From CAWGOF01 sp963824225 (lineage in GTDB: Bacteria; Acidobacteriota; Polarisedimenticolia; Polarisedimenticolales; Polarisedimenticolaceae): a DNA stretch of 64,000 nt. Every line of letters starts with the position of its first letter. Position 1 is the stretch's first letter. The notes beneath the pieces are model-generated. The model saw only the letters and a list, made by a program, of their open reading frames with translations, was not told the DNA's origin and ran no database searches. The DNA lies in contig CAWGOF010000003.1 in assembly GCA_963824225.1 (NCBI GenBank), forward strand, positions 558,001-622,000, read 5' to 3'. Shown in pieces: positions 18,745 to 27,893 of the stretch. The position numbers were made by a program, and so were the translations under genes.

Positions 18745-19979
18745 TGCGCGTCCTGTGGATCGACGCCTCGGCCGGCGCGGCGGGCGACATGCTGCTCGCC
18801 GCGCTCGTCGACGCCGGGGCGTCGTTCGCCGCGGTGCGCCGAGCGCTCGCGGGCCTGCCCGTCTCGGGCTACACGCTCCGGACGCGTCAGATCGTGCGCG
18901 CAGGCCTCGCCGGGCGGCGGATCGAGGTCCGGGTGCGCGGGGCGGCCGTCGAGCGCCGGTTGGCCCAGGTCGAGCGCATCGTGCGCTCGGGCAAGCTCGC
19001 GCCACGCGTGCGCGATCGCGCGCTCCGGGTGTTCCGGCGCCTCGTCGAGGCCGAAGCTCGCGCGCACGGGACGACGGCGAGGGCGACGCACCTGCACGAG
19101 GTCGGGGGCGTCGACGCGATCGTCGACGTCGTGGGAGCGTGCGTCGCGCTCGAGGAGCTGGGGATCGAGCGCGTCGTCGTGTCGCCGATGACCACGGGGT
19201 ACGGCACCGTGCGCTGCGCGCACGGCCTGTACCCGATCCCCGGCCCGGCGACCACGCTCCTCGTGCACGGTGCGCCGATTCGGGGCGGCTCGATCGAGGC
19301 CGAGCGGCTGACACCGACCGGGGCTGCGCTCCTGACGACGTGGGCCGACGACTGGGGCGGACCTCCGGCGATGCGCCCGCAGGCGGTGGGCTACGGGGCG
19401 GGCGCGAGCGATTTCGGCGCCGACCCGAACATGCTGCGCGTGCTCGTGGGTCAGGCCGAGCGCTCGGCCGAAGCGCAGGGACCGGGGCCCGAGATCGTCG
19501 TCCTCGAGTGCGTGCTCGACGACGTGTCGCCCCAGGTCCTGGCGTTCGCCTGCGAGCGCGCGCTCGGCGCGGGCGCGCTCGACGTGTTCACGAGCGCCGT
19601 GACCATGAAGAAGGGACGCTCGGGCCACTGCATCACGGCACTCGCGCGGCCCGAGTCGTTCGACGCGGTCGCGCGGTCGCTGCTGCACGAGACGTCGTCG
19701 CTCGGCCTGCGCTACCGCAGCGAGCGGCGGATCGAGGTCGAGCGGGCGGTGCGGGCCGTGCCCACGCGCTGGGGCGCCGTGCGCGTCAAGGTCGGGCGGC
19801 TCGACGATCGGGAGATCCGTATCTCACCCGAGTATGATGACTGCGCGGCGATCGCCCGCCGCGAGCGCGTCCCGCTCGCGATGGTCGAGCGCGAAGCGCT
19901 GGCCGCGCACCGCCGGGGGGCGCGCACGAGGAGAAACGCCGATGGAGTCCGAGGCCGATCGCCCCGCGGGCGGCGCTGA
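18744..19979 (+). CDS. larC: LarC-type nickel pincer cofactor biosynthesis protein
   Basis: A 411-aa protein resembling LarC, which inserts nickel into the pincer cofactor used by lactate racemase-type enzymes. Signatures: WIDASAGAAGDMLLAAL at the N-terminus, HLHEVGGVDAIVDVVG (His/Asp-rich), LTPTGAALL, and the C-terminal ECVLDDVSPQ and MKKGRSGH. Unlike the L. plantarum gene, which needs a programmed frameshift, this is one continuous frame. The last ~13 codons overlap the next gene and are Arg-rich. larB and larE are not in the window. Confidence 0.88.
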   Translation: MRVLWIDASAGAAGDMLLAALVDAGASFAAVRRALAGLPVSGYTLRTRQIVRAGLAGRRIEVRVRGAAVERRLAQVERIVRSGKLAPRVRDRALRVFRRLVEAEARAHGTTARATHLHEVGGVDAIVDVVGACVALEELGIERVVVSPMTTGYGTVRCAHGLYPIPGPATTLLVHGAPIRGGSIEAERLTPTGAALLTTWADDWGGPPAMRPQAVGYGAGASDFGADPNMLRVLVGQAERSAEAQGPGPEIVVLECVLDDVSPQVLAFACERALGAGALDVFTSAVTMKKGRSGHCITALARPESFDAVARSLLHETSSLGLRYRSERRIEVERAVRAVPTRWGAVRVKVGRLDDREIRISPEYDDCAAIARRERVPLAMVEREALAAHRRGARTRRNADGVRGRSPRGRR

Positions 19980-20301
19980 GACGGTCAGCATCGACCGGTT
20001 CCTCGAGGTCGACCTGCGCGTCGCCCGCGTTGTCGCCGCCGAGCCCATTCCGGGCGCGGACAAGCTGCTCAAGCTGCGCGTGGATCTGGGGACCGAGGAG
20101 CGGCAGATCGTCGCCGGGATCGCCTTGGCCTACGCGCCCGAGTCGCTCGTCGGCCGGACGATCGTCGTCGTGGCCAACCTGAAGCCGGCGCGGATCCGCG
20201 GCGTCGAGAGCCAGGGCATGCTGCTCGCGGCGGACTCCTCTGGCCGACCGATCGTGGCCACGTTCGACGAGGCGGTCGCGCCCGGCACCCGCGTGCGCTG
20301 A
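19942..20301 (+). CDS. tRNA-binding domain protein (CsaA/Trbp111/MetG-C type)
   Basis: A 119-aa stand-alone OB-fold. The core (FLEVDLRVARVVAAEPIPGADKLLKL, then VVVANLKPARIRGVESQGMLLAA) matches the C-terminal tRNA-binding domain of methionyl-tRNA synthetase and the free homologues Trbp111/CsaA. Start is ATG 19942 after GAGGAG (19928-19933), inside the end of larC. It may assist aminoacylation or act as a chaperone; it lacks any synthetase domain. Confidence 0.86.
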   Translation: MESEADRPAGGAETVSIDRFLEVDLRVARVVAAEPIPGADKLLKLRVDLGTEERQIVAGIALAYAPESLVGRTIVVVANLKPARIRGVESQGMLLAADSSGRPIVATFDEAVAPGTRVR

Positions 20302-20314
20302 CGCCCCAAGCCGG

Positions 20315-20584
20315 TCAGCGACGGTCCGCGATGTAGCGGATGTCCGACTTGCGCAGCAGCAGGTGCGGACCGTCCGCCCGCTCGAGCTTGATCAGGTCGC
20401 GATCGTGGTACGTGATCCGACCGACGAGCACTTGACCGTCGCGCAGGTGCACGCTCACGGGGTTCCCCGAGCTGCGCCGGACCTCGAGGAACGTCGCCTC
20501 CTCGCCCGTCGCGGGAGGCGGTGGCGGGCGGCGTCCGCCGTGCGGCGGGCCCCCGCGACGCTTTTGCGATCGATCCACGCTCAC
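20315..20584 (-). CDS. short Hfq-like Sm RNA-binding protein
   Basis: An 89-aa protein whose last ~55 residues have an Sm fold like Hfq: Sm1 PVSVHLRDGQVLVGRITYHD and a Sm2-like LLLRKSDIRYIAD. The N-terminus is a basic, Pro-rich extension. It looks like the diverged Hfq-like family of delta-proteobacteria and acidobacteria rather than canonical Hfq: the YKHA motif is replaced by LRKSDI. Start GTG 20584 overlaps the pta stop (GTGA); GTG 20578 is the alternative. RNA binding is inferred. Confidence 0.7.
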   Translation of the reverse strand: MSVDRSQKRRGGPPHGGRRPPPPPATGEEATFLEVRRSSGNPVSVHLRDGQVLVGRITYHDRDLIKLERADGPHLLLRKSDIRYIADRR

Positions 20585-21591
20585 CCTCTCGCTTTCGCCG
20601 CGGCCGCCTGGACCGCCGTGACGGCGGCGGCGACCACGATGTCCCCGTCCGAGCACCCGCGCGACAGATCGTTCGCCGGGCGCGCGAGACCCTGGAGGAT
20701 CGGCCCGATCGCCCGGGCCCGGGCGAGCCGCTCGACGAGCTTGTACGCGATGTTCCCCGCACCGAGGTCCGGGAACACGAGCACGTTCGCTCGACCACCG
20801 AGCGGGCTGCCCGGAGCCTTCGACCGAGCGACGTGGGGCACGAGCGCGGCGTCGACCTGCAGCTCGCCGTCGGCGACGAGCTCGGGCGCGCGCTCGCGCA
20901 GCTGCACGAGGGCGTCTCGCACCTTCGTGGCGTCGGGATGATCGGCGCTGCCGTGCGTCGAGAACGACAGGAGGGCGACGCGCGGCTCGCGCTCGCACAG
21001 CGCGCGGAAGCTCTCGGCCGTCCTCAGCGCGATGTCGGCCAGCGCCTCGGCATCGGGATCGGGCACGAGACCGCAGTCGGCGAAGGCCAGCACCGAATCG
21101 CCGGCCTCCGTTTCCCGCTCGAGCTGCATCAGGAAGAACGACGAGACGAGGCGCACGCCGGGCGCGCAGCCGAGGATCCGCAGCGCAACGCGGACGGTGT
21201 CGGCGGTCGCGTGCGCGGCGCCGGCGACCGAGCCGTCGGCCAGACCGGCGCGAACGAGCCCTGCGGCGAAGTACAGTGGATCGACGACGAGGAGCTCGAT
21301 CTCGCGCTCGGGTTTGTGCTTGGCCCGCAGCCGCTCGCCGATCGCCGCGAGACAGGTCCCGAGGTTCGGTCCGTGCTCCGGGTCCTCGATGCGTAGCCCC
21401 GACAGGTCGACGCCGGCGTGCTCCGCCGACGCGCGCACCTCCGCGGGTTTCCCGACGAGGATCGGCTCGACGATACGCTCGTCGGCCAGGAGGCGCACGG
21501 CACGCAGGACGCGCGGGTCGTGCGATTCGGGGAACACGATCGTGCGGCGCAGGGCTTTGGCCCGCTCGACGATCTGGCCCAGAACGTCCAC
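20581..21591 (-). CDS. pta: phosphate acetyltransferase
   Basis: A 336-aa enzyme converting acetyl-CoA and phosphate to acetyl phosphate and CoA. The PTA/PTB signatures are visible: TIVFPESHDPRVLRA near the start, LADGSVAGAAHATADTVR, SSFFLMQLE, LSFSTHGSADHPD, and VFPDLGAGNIAYKL near the end. Length fits the short class without the N-terminal DRTGG regulatory domain. Starts with GTG. No ackA is nearby. It is followed by the Sm-like gene in an overlapping pair. Confidence 0.93.
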   Translation of the reverse strand: MDVLGQIVERAKALRRTIVFPESHDPRVLRAVRLLADERIVEPILVGKPAEVRASAEHAGVDLSGLRIEDPEHGPNLGTCLAAIGERLRAKHKPEREIELLVVDPLYFAAGLVRAGLADGSVAGAAHATADTVRVALRILGCAPGVRLVSSFFLMQLERETEAGDSVLAFADCGLVPDPDAEALADIALRTAESFRALCEREPRVALLSFSTHGSADHPDATKVRDALVQLRERAPELVADGELQVDAALVPHVARSKAPGSPLGGRANVLVFPDLGAGNIAYKLVERLARARAIGPILQGLARPANDLSRGCSDGDIVVAAAVTAVQAAAAKARG

Positions 21592-21603
21592 GTCTCGATC
21601 GTA

Positions 21604-22926
21604 TCAAGGACCGGGAGCGCGGGCCACGAACCGGCGCCCGCGCGCGCGCGCTGCGTCGAGCGCCAGGAGCGCGAGCACCGGGCCGTACTCGATCGCCCGA
21701 ACGGTCCAGCCGACGTCGCCGTTCCGTGCGGTGTAGGCCAGCGGAACGAGCGCCGCGAACACGAGCCACGGCCAGGACCGCTGCGCGGCGGCGAACGGCA
21801 GGATCCACAGCACGTACCACGGGTGGACGGTCGGGGCGAGGAGCAGGAGCGCGCCGAGGATGGCGATCGCCTCGCGCACGGGATCGGCGATCCGGCGTGA
21901 GACGACCCACGCGATCCACCCGGCGAGGGCCAGACCGACGACGAGCCGCGCGAGCGGCTCGGGCCACACGAGCCGGTACGCTCGATCCCACGGGGCAACG
22001 GCATCGACGAGCGGCACGAGCGCGCTCCCCGTGTCGAGGGCGACGAGCGCCGAGCGCACCGCCGCGAAGCCCAGCGCATTGAACTCCCAGCGCGCGGCGT
22101 AGTCGGCGAGCCCCGAGCCGAACGCGGGCCCGGTCGCGGCGTAGGGCACGGCCAGCCCGAGAACCACGAGGGCGAGCACGAGCGCGTGCCGCGGGCGGAA
22201 GCGCCGCACGTAGCCCGGCACGAGAAGCAACGGCAGCAGCTTGGCCTGGATCGCGCCCCCGAGCGCCGCGGCCGCAAGGCCGCGCCGCCCGGCCGTGACC
22301 GCGACCGCCGAGAGCACGAGCAGCACGAGCCCCAGCGGCTCGACGTGCCCATTGCCCGCGCACTCGAGGATCGGCAGCGGGTTCCACGCGTAGAGCACGA
22401 CGCGCTCGCGCGGGAGGCCCGCGCGCGCGAGGAGCCGCGCGAGGGCCAGAACGACGCCGAAGTCGAGGATCCCGAATCCGAGCTGGAACGCGCGTACGCC
22501 CCACCTCGGCGCCGCGAGCGCAGCGAACGCGAGCTCGGCCAACGGCGGATAGATCGTCCGCAGCTCCGGATGATTGATGCGCGCCGACGACTCGTCGCGC
22601 AGATCCGCGAGCGCGGGGTCGTCCGGCGCGTGCGCGTACGGGTGCACCCCGTGCAGCTGGACCCGGCCGTCCCACACGTAGCGGAACACGTCGTCCGAGA
22701 GCGTGGGCTCGCCGCACGCCGCGACCACGCGAAACACGAGCGCCGCGCCGACCGCCGTCTGCAGCACCGCCGCGCCGGCGCCGGCGACGCGCCACGCCAG
22801 GAGCATCAGCAGGACGAGGAGCGCGTGCGCCCCGAGGTACGCGAGCACGCCCGGCCCCGGCCCCCGAACGACGAGCCCGACGTGGAGGACCGTCGCGACC
22901 GTGGCGAGGACGAGCATCCGACGCAT
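21604..22926 (-). CDS. GT-C-type membrane glycosyltransferase (GT87/DUF2029-like)
   Basis: A 440-aa membrane protein with ~11 hydrophobic helices. The first loop carries SDDVFRYVWDGRVQLHGVHPY, the acidic motif (DD) typical of polyprenyl-phosphate-dependent GT-C mannosyltransferases, and IYPPLAELAF follows. HPWYVLWILPF near the C-terminus also matches. Likely transfers mannose or a similar sugar from a lipid carrier to a cell-surface glycan. Only ~50 bases separate it from the divergent GT2 gene, suggesting a shared surface-polysaccharide function. Confidence 0.8.
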   Translation of the reverse strand: MRRMLVLATVATVLHVGLVVRGPGPGVLAYLGAHALLVLLMLLAWRVAGAGAAVLQTAVGAALVFRVVAACGEPTLSDDVFRYVWDGRVQLHGVHPYAHAPDDPALADLRDESSARINHPELRTIYPPLAELAFAALAAPRWGVRAFQLGFGILDFGVVLALARLLARAGLPRERVVLYAWNPLPILECAGNGHVEPLGLVLLVLSAVAVTAGRRGLAAAALGGAIQAKLLPLLLVPGYVRRFRPRHALVLALVVLGLAVPYAATGPAFGSGLADYAARWEFNALGFAAVRSALVALDTGSALVPLVDAVAPWDRAYRLVWPEPLARLVVGLALAGWIAWVVSRRIADPVREAIAILGALLLLAPTVHPWYVLWILPFAAAQRSWPWLVFAALVPLAYTARNGDVGWTVRAIEYGPVLALLALDAARARGRRFVARAPGP

Positions 22927-22973
22927 CGGCAGAGCATAAGCGCGGCGTGTCCCGAGTTGGTACCATCGCCAGC

Positions 22974-24443
22974 ATGGCCGCCGCGTGGGGTGTACTGTCC
23001 TCGGTCGTGGTCACGGTGTATTTCGCCTGCCTCGTCGTCCTCGCGTGCTACGGGGTGCATCGCTGGTACCTGCTGGCCGTGTGGCTGCGCCACAGGCGCA
23101 CGCCGACGCCCCAGCCGGTACCGTTCGCCGAGCTGCCCCGGCTGACCGTCCAGCTCCCGATCTACAACGAGCTGCACGTGGTCGAGCGGTTGATCGATGC
23201 GGTGTGCGCGCTCGACTATCCGCGCGAGCGGCTCGAGGTCCAGGTGCTCGACGACTCGACCGACGACACGACGCGGGTCGTCTTAGAGCGCGTCCTGCGG
23301 CACCGGGAGCGGGGGATCGACATCGCGCACGTGCGCCGCGCCGACCGCCGGGGATACAAGGCCGGCGCGCTCGCGCTCGGGCACGCCCGGGCCAAGGGCG
23401 AGCTGATCGCGATCTTCGATGCCGACTTCGTCCCGGCTCCGGACTTCGCGCTGCGGCTCGTGCACCAGTTCACCGATCCGCGCGTCGGCATGGTGCAGGC
23501 CCGCTGGGGCCACCTGAACCCGCGCTACTCGGCGCTGACCCGCGTGCAATCGATCGTGCTCGACGGCCACTTCCTGATCGAGCACACGGCGCGCCATCGG
23601 TCGGGGCGGTTCTTCAACTTCAATGGCACGGCCGGCATCTGGCGCCGGACGTGCATCGACGACGCGGGCGGCTGGGGGACGGACACGTTGACCGAGGATC
23701 TCGACCTGTCCTACCGGGCGCAGCTTCGAGGCTGGAAGTTCGTCTACGTGCCGGAGCACGTGGCGCCGGCCGAGCTGCCGATCGAGATGGCGGCGTTCAA
23801 GACCCAGCAGCACCGCTGGGCCAAGGGCTCGATCCAGACCGCGCGCAAGCTGCTCCCGCGCGTGTGGCAGAGCGCGCTCCCGCTCGGCACGAAGATCGAG
23901 GCCACGGCGCACATGACCGCGTACGTCGGCTACCTGCCGATGCTGGTCCTGACCGCCGTCGTCGTGCCGGCGGCGTTCCTGCGCAGCGACCTCGCCGCGT
24001 CGCGCATGCTGGCCATCGACCTGCCCCTGTTCGGCGCGACGACGCTGGCCTGGACCACGTCCTACGCGCTGGCCCAGCGCGAGGCCTCGGGCACGTGGCG
24101 CGGCAGCGGGCGCTGGGTCGCGTTCCTGCTGGCCCTGGGGATCGGCCTGTCGATCAACAACGCGCGCGCGGTCGTCTCCGGGCTCGGCCGAGGGACCAGC
24201 GAGTTCCGCCGCACGCCCAAGTACAACCTGGGTGCCGGAGAATCGCTGACGTCGCGCCGGTACCGCGGGCGCATCGCGGGCGATACGTGGCTCGAGCTGG
24301 CGATCGCCGCGGCGTTCGCGCTGGCGATCGGGAGCGCTCTCGCCGCCGGGCGGTGGGCGGTCGTGCCGTTCTTCGCGCTGTTCCTCGTCGGCTACGGCTA
24401 CACGGGTCTGGTCACGCTGGCGCAGAGCCGGGCCGCGCGCTGA
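22974..24443 (+). CDS. cellulose-synthase-like family 2 glycosyltransferase
   Basis: About 489 aa from ATG 22974 (GTG 22947 is possible). One N-terminal helix, a cytosolic GT-A domain and at least four C-terminal helices. The processive GT2 set is complete: DDSTDD, FDADF, TEDLD and QQHRWAKG. FNFNGTAGIWRR and the arrangement resemble glucomannan/beta-glycan synthases (CslA-like). It should polymerise a beta-linked polysaccharide and extrude it across the membrane. No PilZ domain is seen. Its last 32 bases overlap moeA on the other strand. Confidence 0.87.
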   Translation: MAAAWGVLSSVVVTVYFACLVVLACYGVHRWYLLAVWLRHRRTPTPQPVPFAELPRLTVQLPIYNELHVVERLIDAVCALDYPRERLEVQVLDDSTDDTTRVVLERVLRHRERGIDIAHVRRADRRGYKAGALALGHARAKGELIAIFDADFVPAPDFALRLVHQFTDPRVGMVQARWGHLNPRYSALTRVQSIVLDGHFLIEHTARHRSGRFFNFNGTAGIWRRTCIDDAGGWGTDTLTEDLDLSYRAQLRGWKFVYVPEHVAPAELPIEMAAFKTQQHRWAKGSIQTARKLLPRVWQSALPLGTKIEATAHMTAYVGYLPMLVLTAVVVPAAFLRSDLAASRMLAIDLPLFGATTLAWTTSYALAQREASGTWRGSGRWVAFLLALGIGLSINNARAVVSGLGRGTSEFRRTPKYNLGAGESLTSRRYRGRIAGDTWLELAIAAAFALAIGSALAAGRWAVVPFFALFLVGYGYTGLVTLAQSRAAR

Positions 24444-25653
24444 GCGCCCGCGCGCGCCACGGCAGCGCCCGCGCGCTGGCGCCGGCCTCGAGGCGCGGTG
24501 CTGCGGCCGGGACGCGCAGCAGGCCGTCGGCGCGAGCGAGCGCGAGGACGTCGCCCGATCCCCCGCTCGCGATCCTTTGGCCCTCGAGCCGGCCCCCGCG
24601 CCAGGCGAGGCGCGCCAGATGGAACGTCTCTCGCCCCGACCCCGCGGGAAGCGCGGCGCTCAGGACCGCGTCGATCTCGGATGCCGACCACAACCGATGG
24701 CCGCACATCTTGCGCAGCGCCGGGGCGACGAGCACGGCGAAGCCCACGAACGCGGAGACCGGGTTCCCCGGTAGGCCCACGACGAGCGTGCGGCCGAGCC
24801 GCGCCGCGAGGACCGGCTTCCCCGGCTTCATCGACACGCCGTGGAACAGCGTGACCGCGCCGGCGCTACCGAGAACCGGCGCCACCAGGTCGTAGGCTCC
24901 GACCGATACGCCGCCCGTGACAAGTAGCAGGTCGGCTCCGAATCCGTCCCCCAGCGTCCGGGACAACGCATCGCTGCGGTCGGCGACCCGGGCCAGCACC
25001 CGCGCCTCGACCCCGGCCTCGCCGACGAGCGCCCGCAGCATCGGCCCGTTGCTCTCGCGGATCTCGTGCGCGCGTGGAACGTTGCGTGGGTCGACGAGCT
25101 CGTCTCCCGTCGACACGATCCGCACGGTCGGCGGCCGGTGCACGCGCACGCGCACGCACCCGACCGCGGCGAGGGCCGCGATCTCGGGGGCCCGGATCGG
25201 CGTACCGGCGGATACCACGGGCGCCCCTTGGCGGCTCTCGCTCGCGCGGGCCCGCACGCTGTCGCGCGGCTCGACCGGCCCCTCGATGCACACGACCCGT
25301 CCGTCCTCCTCCTCGTGCGTGCGCTCGACCCTCACGACCGCGTCCGCGCCCGCAGGCACGATCGCCCCCGTGAACACGCGGACCGCCTGGCCCGGGCCGA
25401 CCGTGATTCCGGAAGCGTCCGCGCCCGCCGCGACCTCACCGACGATCGCGAGGCGCGTCGCCCGATCCCGCGCATCCGCCGAGCGCACCGCGTATCCGTC
25501 CATCGCGCTGCGGTCGGTCGGTGGAAAGTCGCGATCCGCGGCGACGTCGACGGCGAGCCCGAGCCCGTGCGCCTGATCGAGCGGCACGTCGACCGCCTCA
25601 CCCGGCTCGACCGCATCGGCGAGGATCCGGATCGCTTCGTCGACCGAGATCAC
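24412..25653 (-). CDS. moeA: molybdopterin molybdenumtransferase
   Basis: A 413-aa MoeA inserting molybdenum into molybdopterin. Signatures include PPTDRSAMDGYAVRS, VFTGAIVPAGADAVV, IVSTGDEL, ESNGPML, VTGGVSVGAYD and SMKPGKPVLAARLG/GLPGNPVSAFV. The GTG start overlaps the prmC stop (GTGA), so it ends the rpmE-prfA-prmC-moeA unit. The last ~30 residues are Ala/Arg-rich and overlap the convergent GT2 gene. It implies molybdoenzymes elsewhere in the genome; selenium use (selA/selB) often goes with such enzymes. Confidence 0.95.
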   Translation of the reverse strand: MISVDEAIRILADAVEPGEAVDVPLDQAHGLGLAVDVAADRDFPPTDRSAMDGYAVRSADARDRATRLAIVGEVAAGADASGITVGPGQAVRVFTGAIVPAGADAVVRVERTHEEEDGRVVCIEGPVEPRDSVRARASESRQGAPVVSAGTPIRAPEIAALAAVGCVRVRVHRPPTVRIVSTGDELVDPRNVPRAHEIRESNGPMLRALVGEAGVEARVLARVADRSDALSRTLGDGFGADLLLVTGGVSVGAYDLVAPVLGSAGAVTLFHGVSMKPGKPVLAARLGRTLVVGLPGNPVSAFVGFAVLVAPALRKMCGHRLWSASEIDAVLSAALPAGSGRETFHLARLAWRGGRLEGQRIASGGSGDVLALARADGLLRVPAAAPRLEAGASARALPWRARALSARPGSAPA

Positions 25654-26492
25654 GCGGCGCCCGCCGTCCGGGCGACGACGAAGCGCGGGATCCCTGCCAA
25701 GTCGCTGCGCACGTCGATGCGCTCGAACCCACGCTCGGCGAGGAGCGCCCGCACCCGCTCGGACTGGTCGAACCCGACCTCGAGGACGATCGCGCCCTCC
25801 TTACGCAGCACGCGCCGCGAGCTCGTGGCCAGAGCCTCGTACGCCTCGAGCCCCGTGGGCCCCGAGACGAGCGCCTCGCGAGGCTCGTGGTCGCGGACCT
25901 CGACCTGCAGGCCGGCCCATTGCCCGCTCGGAACGTACGGCGGGTTCGCGACCACGATGTCGACCCGCCCGTCCCACTCGGTCTCCGCCGTTCCGAAATC
26001 TCCGCACACGACCTCGACCCGGCTCTCGAGGCCGTGGCGCCGCACGTTCTCCTTGGCCAGCGCGACCGCGGCCGTCGATCGATCGACGGCACGGACGGTC
26101 AGATCGGGCCGCGCGAGGGCCACGGCGATCGCGATGCACCCGCTCCCCGTTCCGGCGTCGAGGACGATCGCTCCCGCGGGCGGGCGCGCCGCCAGCACGA
26201 CGTCGACGAGACCCTCGGTCTCCGGGCGCGGGATCAGCGCGCGAGCGTCGATGCGGATCTCGACCCCGTGGAACTCGACGTGCCCGGCGATGTACTGCGC
26301 GGGCTCGCGGCGGGAGCGGCGCTCGATCCAGTCGGCGAACCGCAGCCGCAGCGCGGGCGGCACCCGCTCGTCGCGGCGCACCACGAGCCCCCCGGGATCG
26401 GTGTGCAGGAGGTCCGACAGGAGCCAGCCGGCCTCGCGTCGCGCATCGTCGATGCCGGCGTCGGCGAGCGCCCGCGCGGCCTCGCCGAGCAC
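25650..26492 (-). CDS. prmC: peptide chain release factor methyltransferase PrmC/HemK
   Basis: A SAM-dependent enzyme that methylates the GGQ glutamine of release factors. The N-terminal helical domain is followed by the Rossmann domain with VLDAGTGSGCIAIAVA and the catalytic NPPYVPSG. I give the GTG at 26492 (280 aa), but a CTG at 26516 overlapping the prfA stop (CTGA) would add eight residues and match this region's habit of stop/start overlap. Its substrate gene, prfA, is immediately upstream. Confidence 0.92.
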   Translation of the reverse strand: MLGEAARALADAGIDDARREAGWLLSDLLHTDPGGLVVRRDERVPPALRLRFADWIERRSRREPAQYIAGHVEFHGVEIRIDARALIPRPETEGLVDVVLAARPPAGAIVLDAGTGSGCIAIAVALARPDLTVRAVDRSTAAVALAKENVRRHGLESRVEVVCGDFGTAETEWDGRVDIVVANPPYVPSGQWAGLQVEVRDHEPREALVSGPTGLEAYEALATSSRRVLRKEGAIVLEVGFDQSERVRALLAERGFERIDVRSDLAGIPRFVVARTAGAA

Positions 26493-26512
26493 GGCGCCGA
26501 TCGTCTCGCCGT

Positions 26513-27610
26513 TCAGGCCGAGACCTCTTGACGCAGCCGCTCCGCCTGGTCGTGCGACGCGAGCTGGCTCACGAGCTCGTCGATCTCGCCCGCGAGCACC
26601 GCGGGCAGGTTGTGCACCGTCAGACCGATCCGGTGATCGGTCACGCGATTCTGCGGGAAGTTGTACGTCCGGATCTTCTCGCTGCGATCGCCCGTGCCGA
26701 CGAGCCCTCGGCGCTCCTTGGCGATCGCCTCGTGCTGCTCGCGCTGCATCCGCTCGTACAGGCGCGAGCGCAGGACGACGAGCGCGCGGGCCTTGTTCTT
26801 GTGCCACGACTTCTCGTCCTGGCACTGCACGACGGTGTTCGTCGGCAGGTGCGTGATGCGCACGGCGGACTGCGTCGTGTTCACGCTCTGCCCGCCGGGA
26901 CCCGACGAGCAGAACGTGTCGATCCGCAGCTCCTTCTCGTCGAGCTTGACCTCGACCTCGTCGGCTTCGGGCAGCACGGCGACCGTGATCGCCGACGTGT
27001 GGATCCGCCCCTGGGCCTCGGTCGCCGGCACGCGCTGGACGCGGTGGACTCCGCTCTCGAACTTGAGCCGGCTGTACACTCGCTGGCCCTCGACGATCGC
27101 AATCGCCTCCTTCACGCCGCCGACCTCGCTCTCGGACAGGTTGGTCGTCCGGACCTTCCAGCCCTGGCGCTCGGCGAACCGCGTGTACATCCGCAGCACC
27201 TCGGCGGCGAAGAGCGTCGCTTCGTCCCCGCCCGTGCCGGCGCGGATCTCGAGCACGACGTTCTTCGCGTCGTTCGGGTCGACGGGCACGAGAGCCTCGC
27301 GTAGGCGGATCTCGAGCAGGTCGAGGTGCGCCTCGAGACGCTTGACCTCGTCGGCGGCCAAAGCACGCAGGTCGGCATCGTCCGCGACCGAGACCAGCTC
27401 GCGCGCACCGCGCAGCTCGGCCTCCGTGCGCCGGTGCTCGCGGAACGCGGCGACGACCGGCTCGAGCTCGGCGTACGCCCGACCGGTCTCGCGGTACCGC
27501 TCGCGGTCGGCGGTGACCGTCGGATCGGCGAGGTCGCGGGCCAGCGCTTCGGCTCGGGCCTCGAGCGCCTCGAGCTTCCGTTCGAGCTTCGGATCGAGGG
27601 TCGTGGTCAC
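26513..27610 (-). CDS. prfA: peptide chain release factor 1
   Basis: A 365-aa RF1 reading UAA/UAG. The GGQ loop is intact (SSGPGGQSVN), the stop-codon recognition motif is PTN in HLPTNTVV (the usual PxT), and RAGTGGDEA and the TYNFPQNRVTDHRI signature are present. ATG 27610 gives a normal length. Lies between rpmE and prmC, the usual order. Confidence 0.95.
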   Translation of the reverse strand: MTTTLDPKLERKLEALEARAEALARDLADPTVTADRERYRETGRAYAELEPVVAAFREHRRTEAELRGARELVSVADDADLRALAADEVKRLEAHLDLLEIRLREALVPVDPNDAKNVVLEIRAGTGGDEATLFAAEVLRMYTRFAERQGWKVRTTNLSESEVGGVKEAIAIVEGQRVYSRLKFESGVHRVQRVPATEAQGRIHTSAITVAVLPEADEVEVKLDEKELRIDTFCSSGPGGQSVNTTQSAVRITHLPTNTVVQCQDEKSWHKNKARALVVLRSRLYERMQREQHEAIAKERRGLVGTGDRSEKIRTYNFPQNRVTDHRIGLTVHNLPAVLAGEIDELVSQLASHDQAERLRQEVSA

Positions 27611-27644
27611 GGGGCTCCCGGCACGGCCGTGCGCCGTGCGGGCC

Positions 27645-27857
27645 TCACGCGCCGGACGCGGGCTTCTGGTACCGCTTCTGGAACCGCTCGACGCGACCGG
27701 CCGAGTCGACGAGCTTCTGCTTGCCGGTGAAGAACGGGTGGCAGGCCGAGCAGATCTCGACGTTCAGCTTGTCGGCCGTGGACTGCGTGCTGAACGTGGT
27801 CCCGCAGGCACAGTGGACCTCGACCGTCTTGTATTCGGGATGGATGCCCTGTTTCAT
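27645..27857 (-). CDS. rpmE: 50S ribosomal protein L31
   Basis: A 70-aa L31 of the zinc-binding (C+) type: CACG and CSACHPF supply the Cys ligands, and HPFFTGKQKLVDSAGRVERFQKRY is the family signature region. Starts at ATG 27857, ~35 bases after a consensus promoter. First gene of the rpmE-prfA-prmC-moeA unit. The zinc form suggests this is the zinc-replete paralogue. Confidence 0.95.
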   Translation of the reverse strand: MKQGIHPEYKTVEVHCACGTTFSTQSTADKLNVEICSACHPFFTGKQKLVDSAGRVERFQKRYQKPASGA

Positions 27858-27893
27858 CGTCCGCTCCGTAGGGGTCGGGCCGGCAAACGCGGG

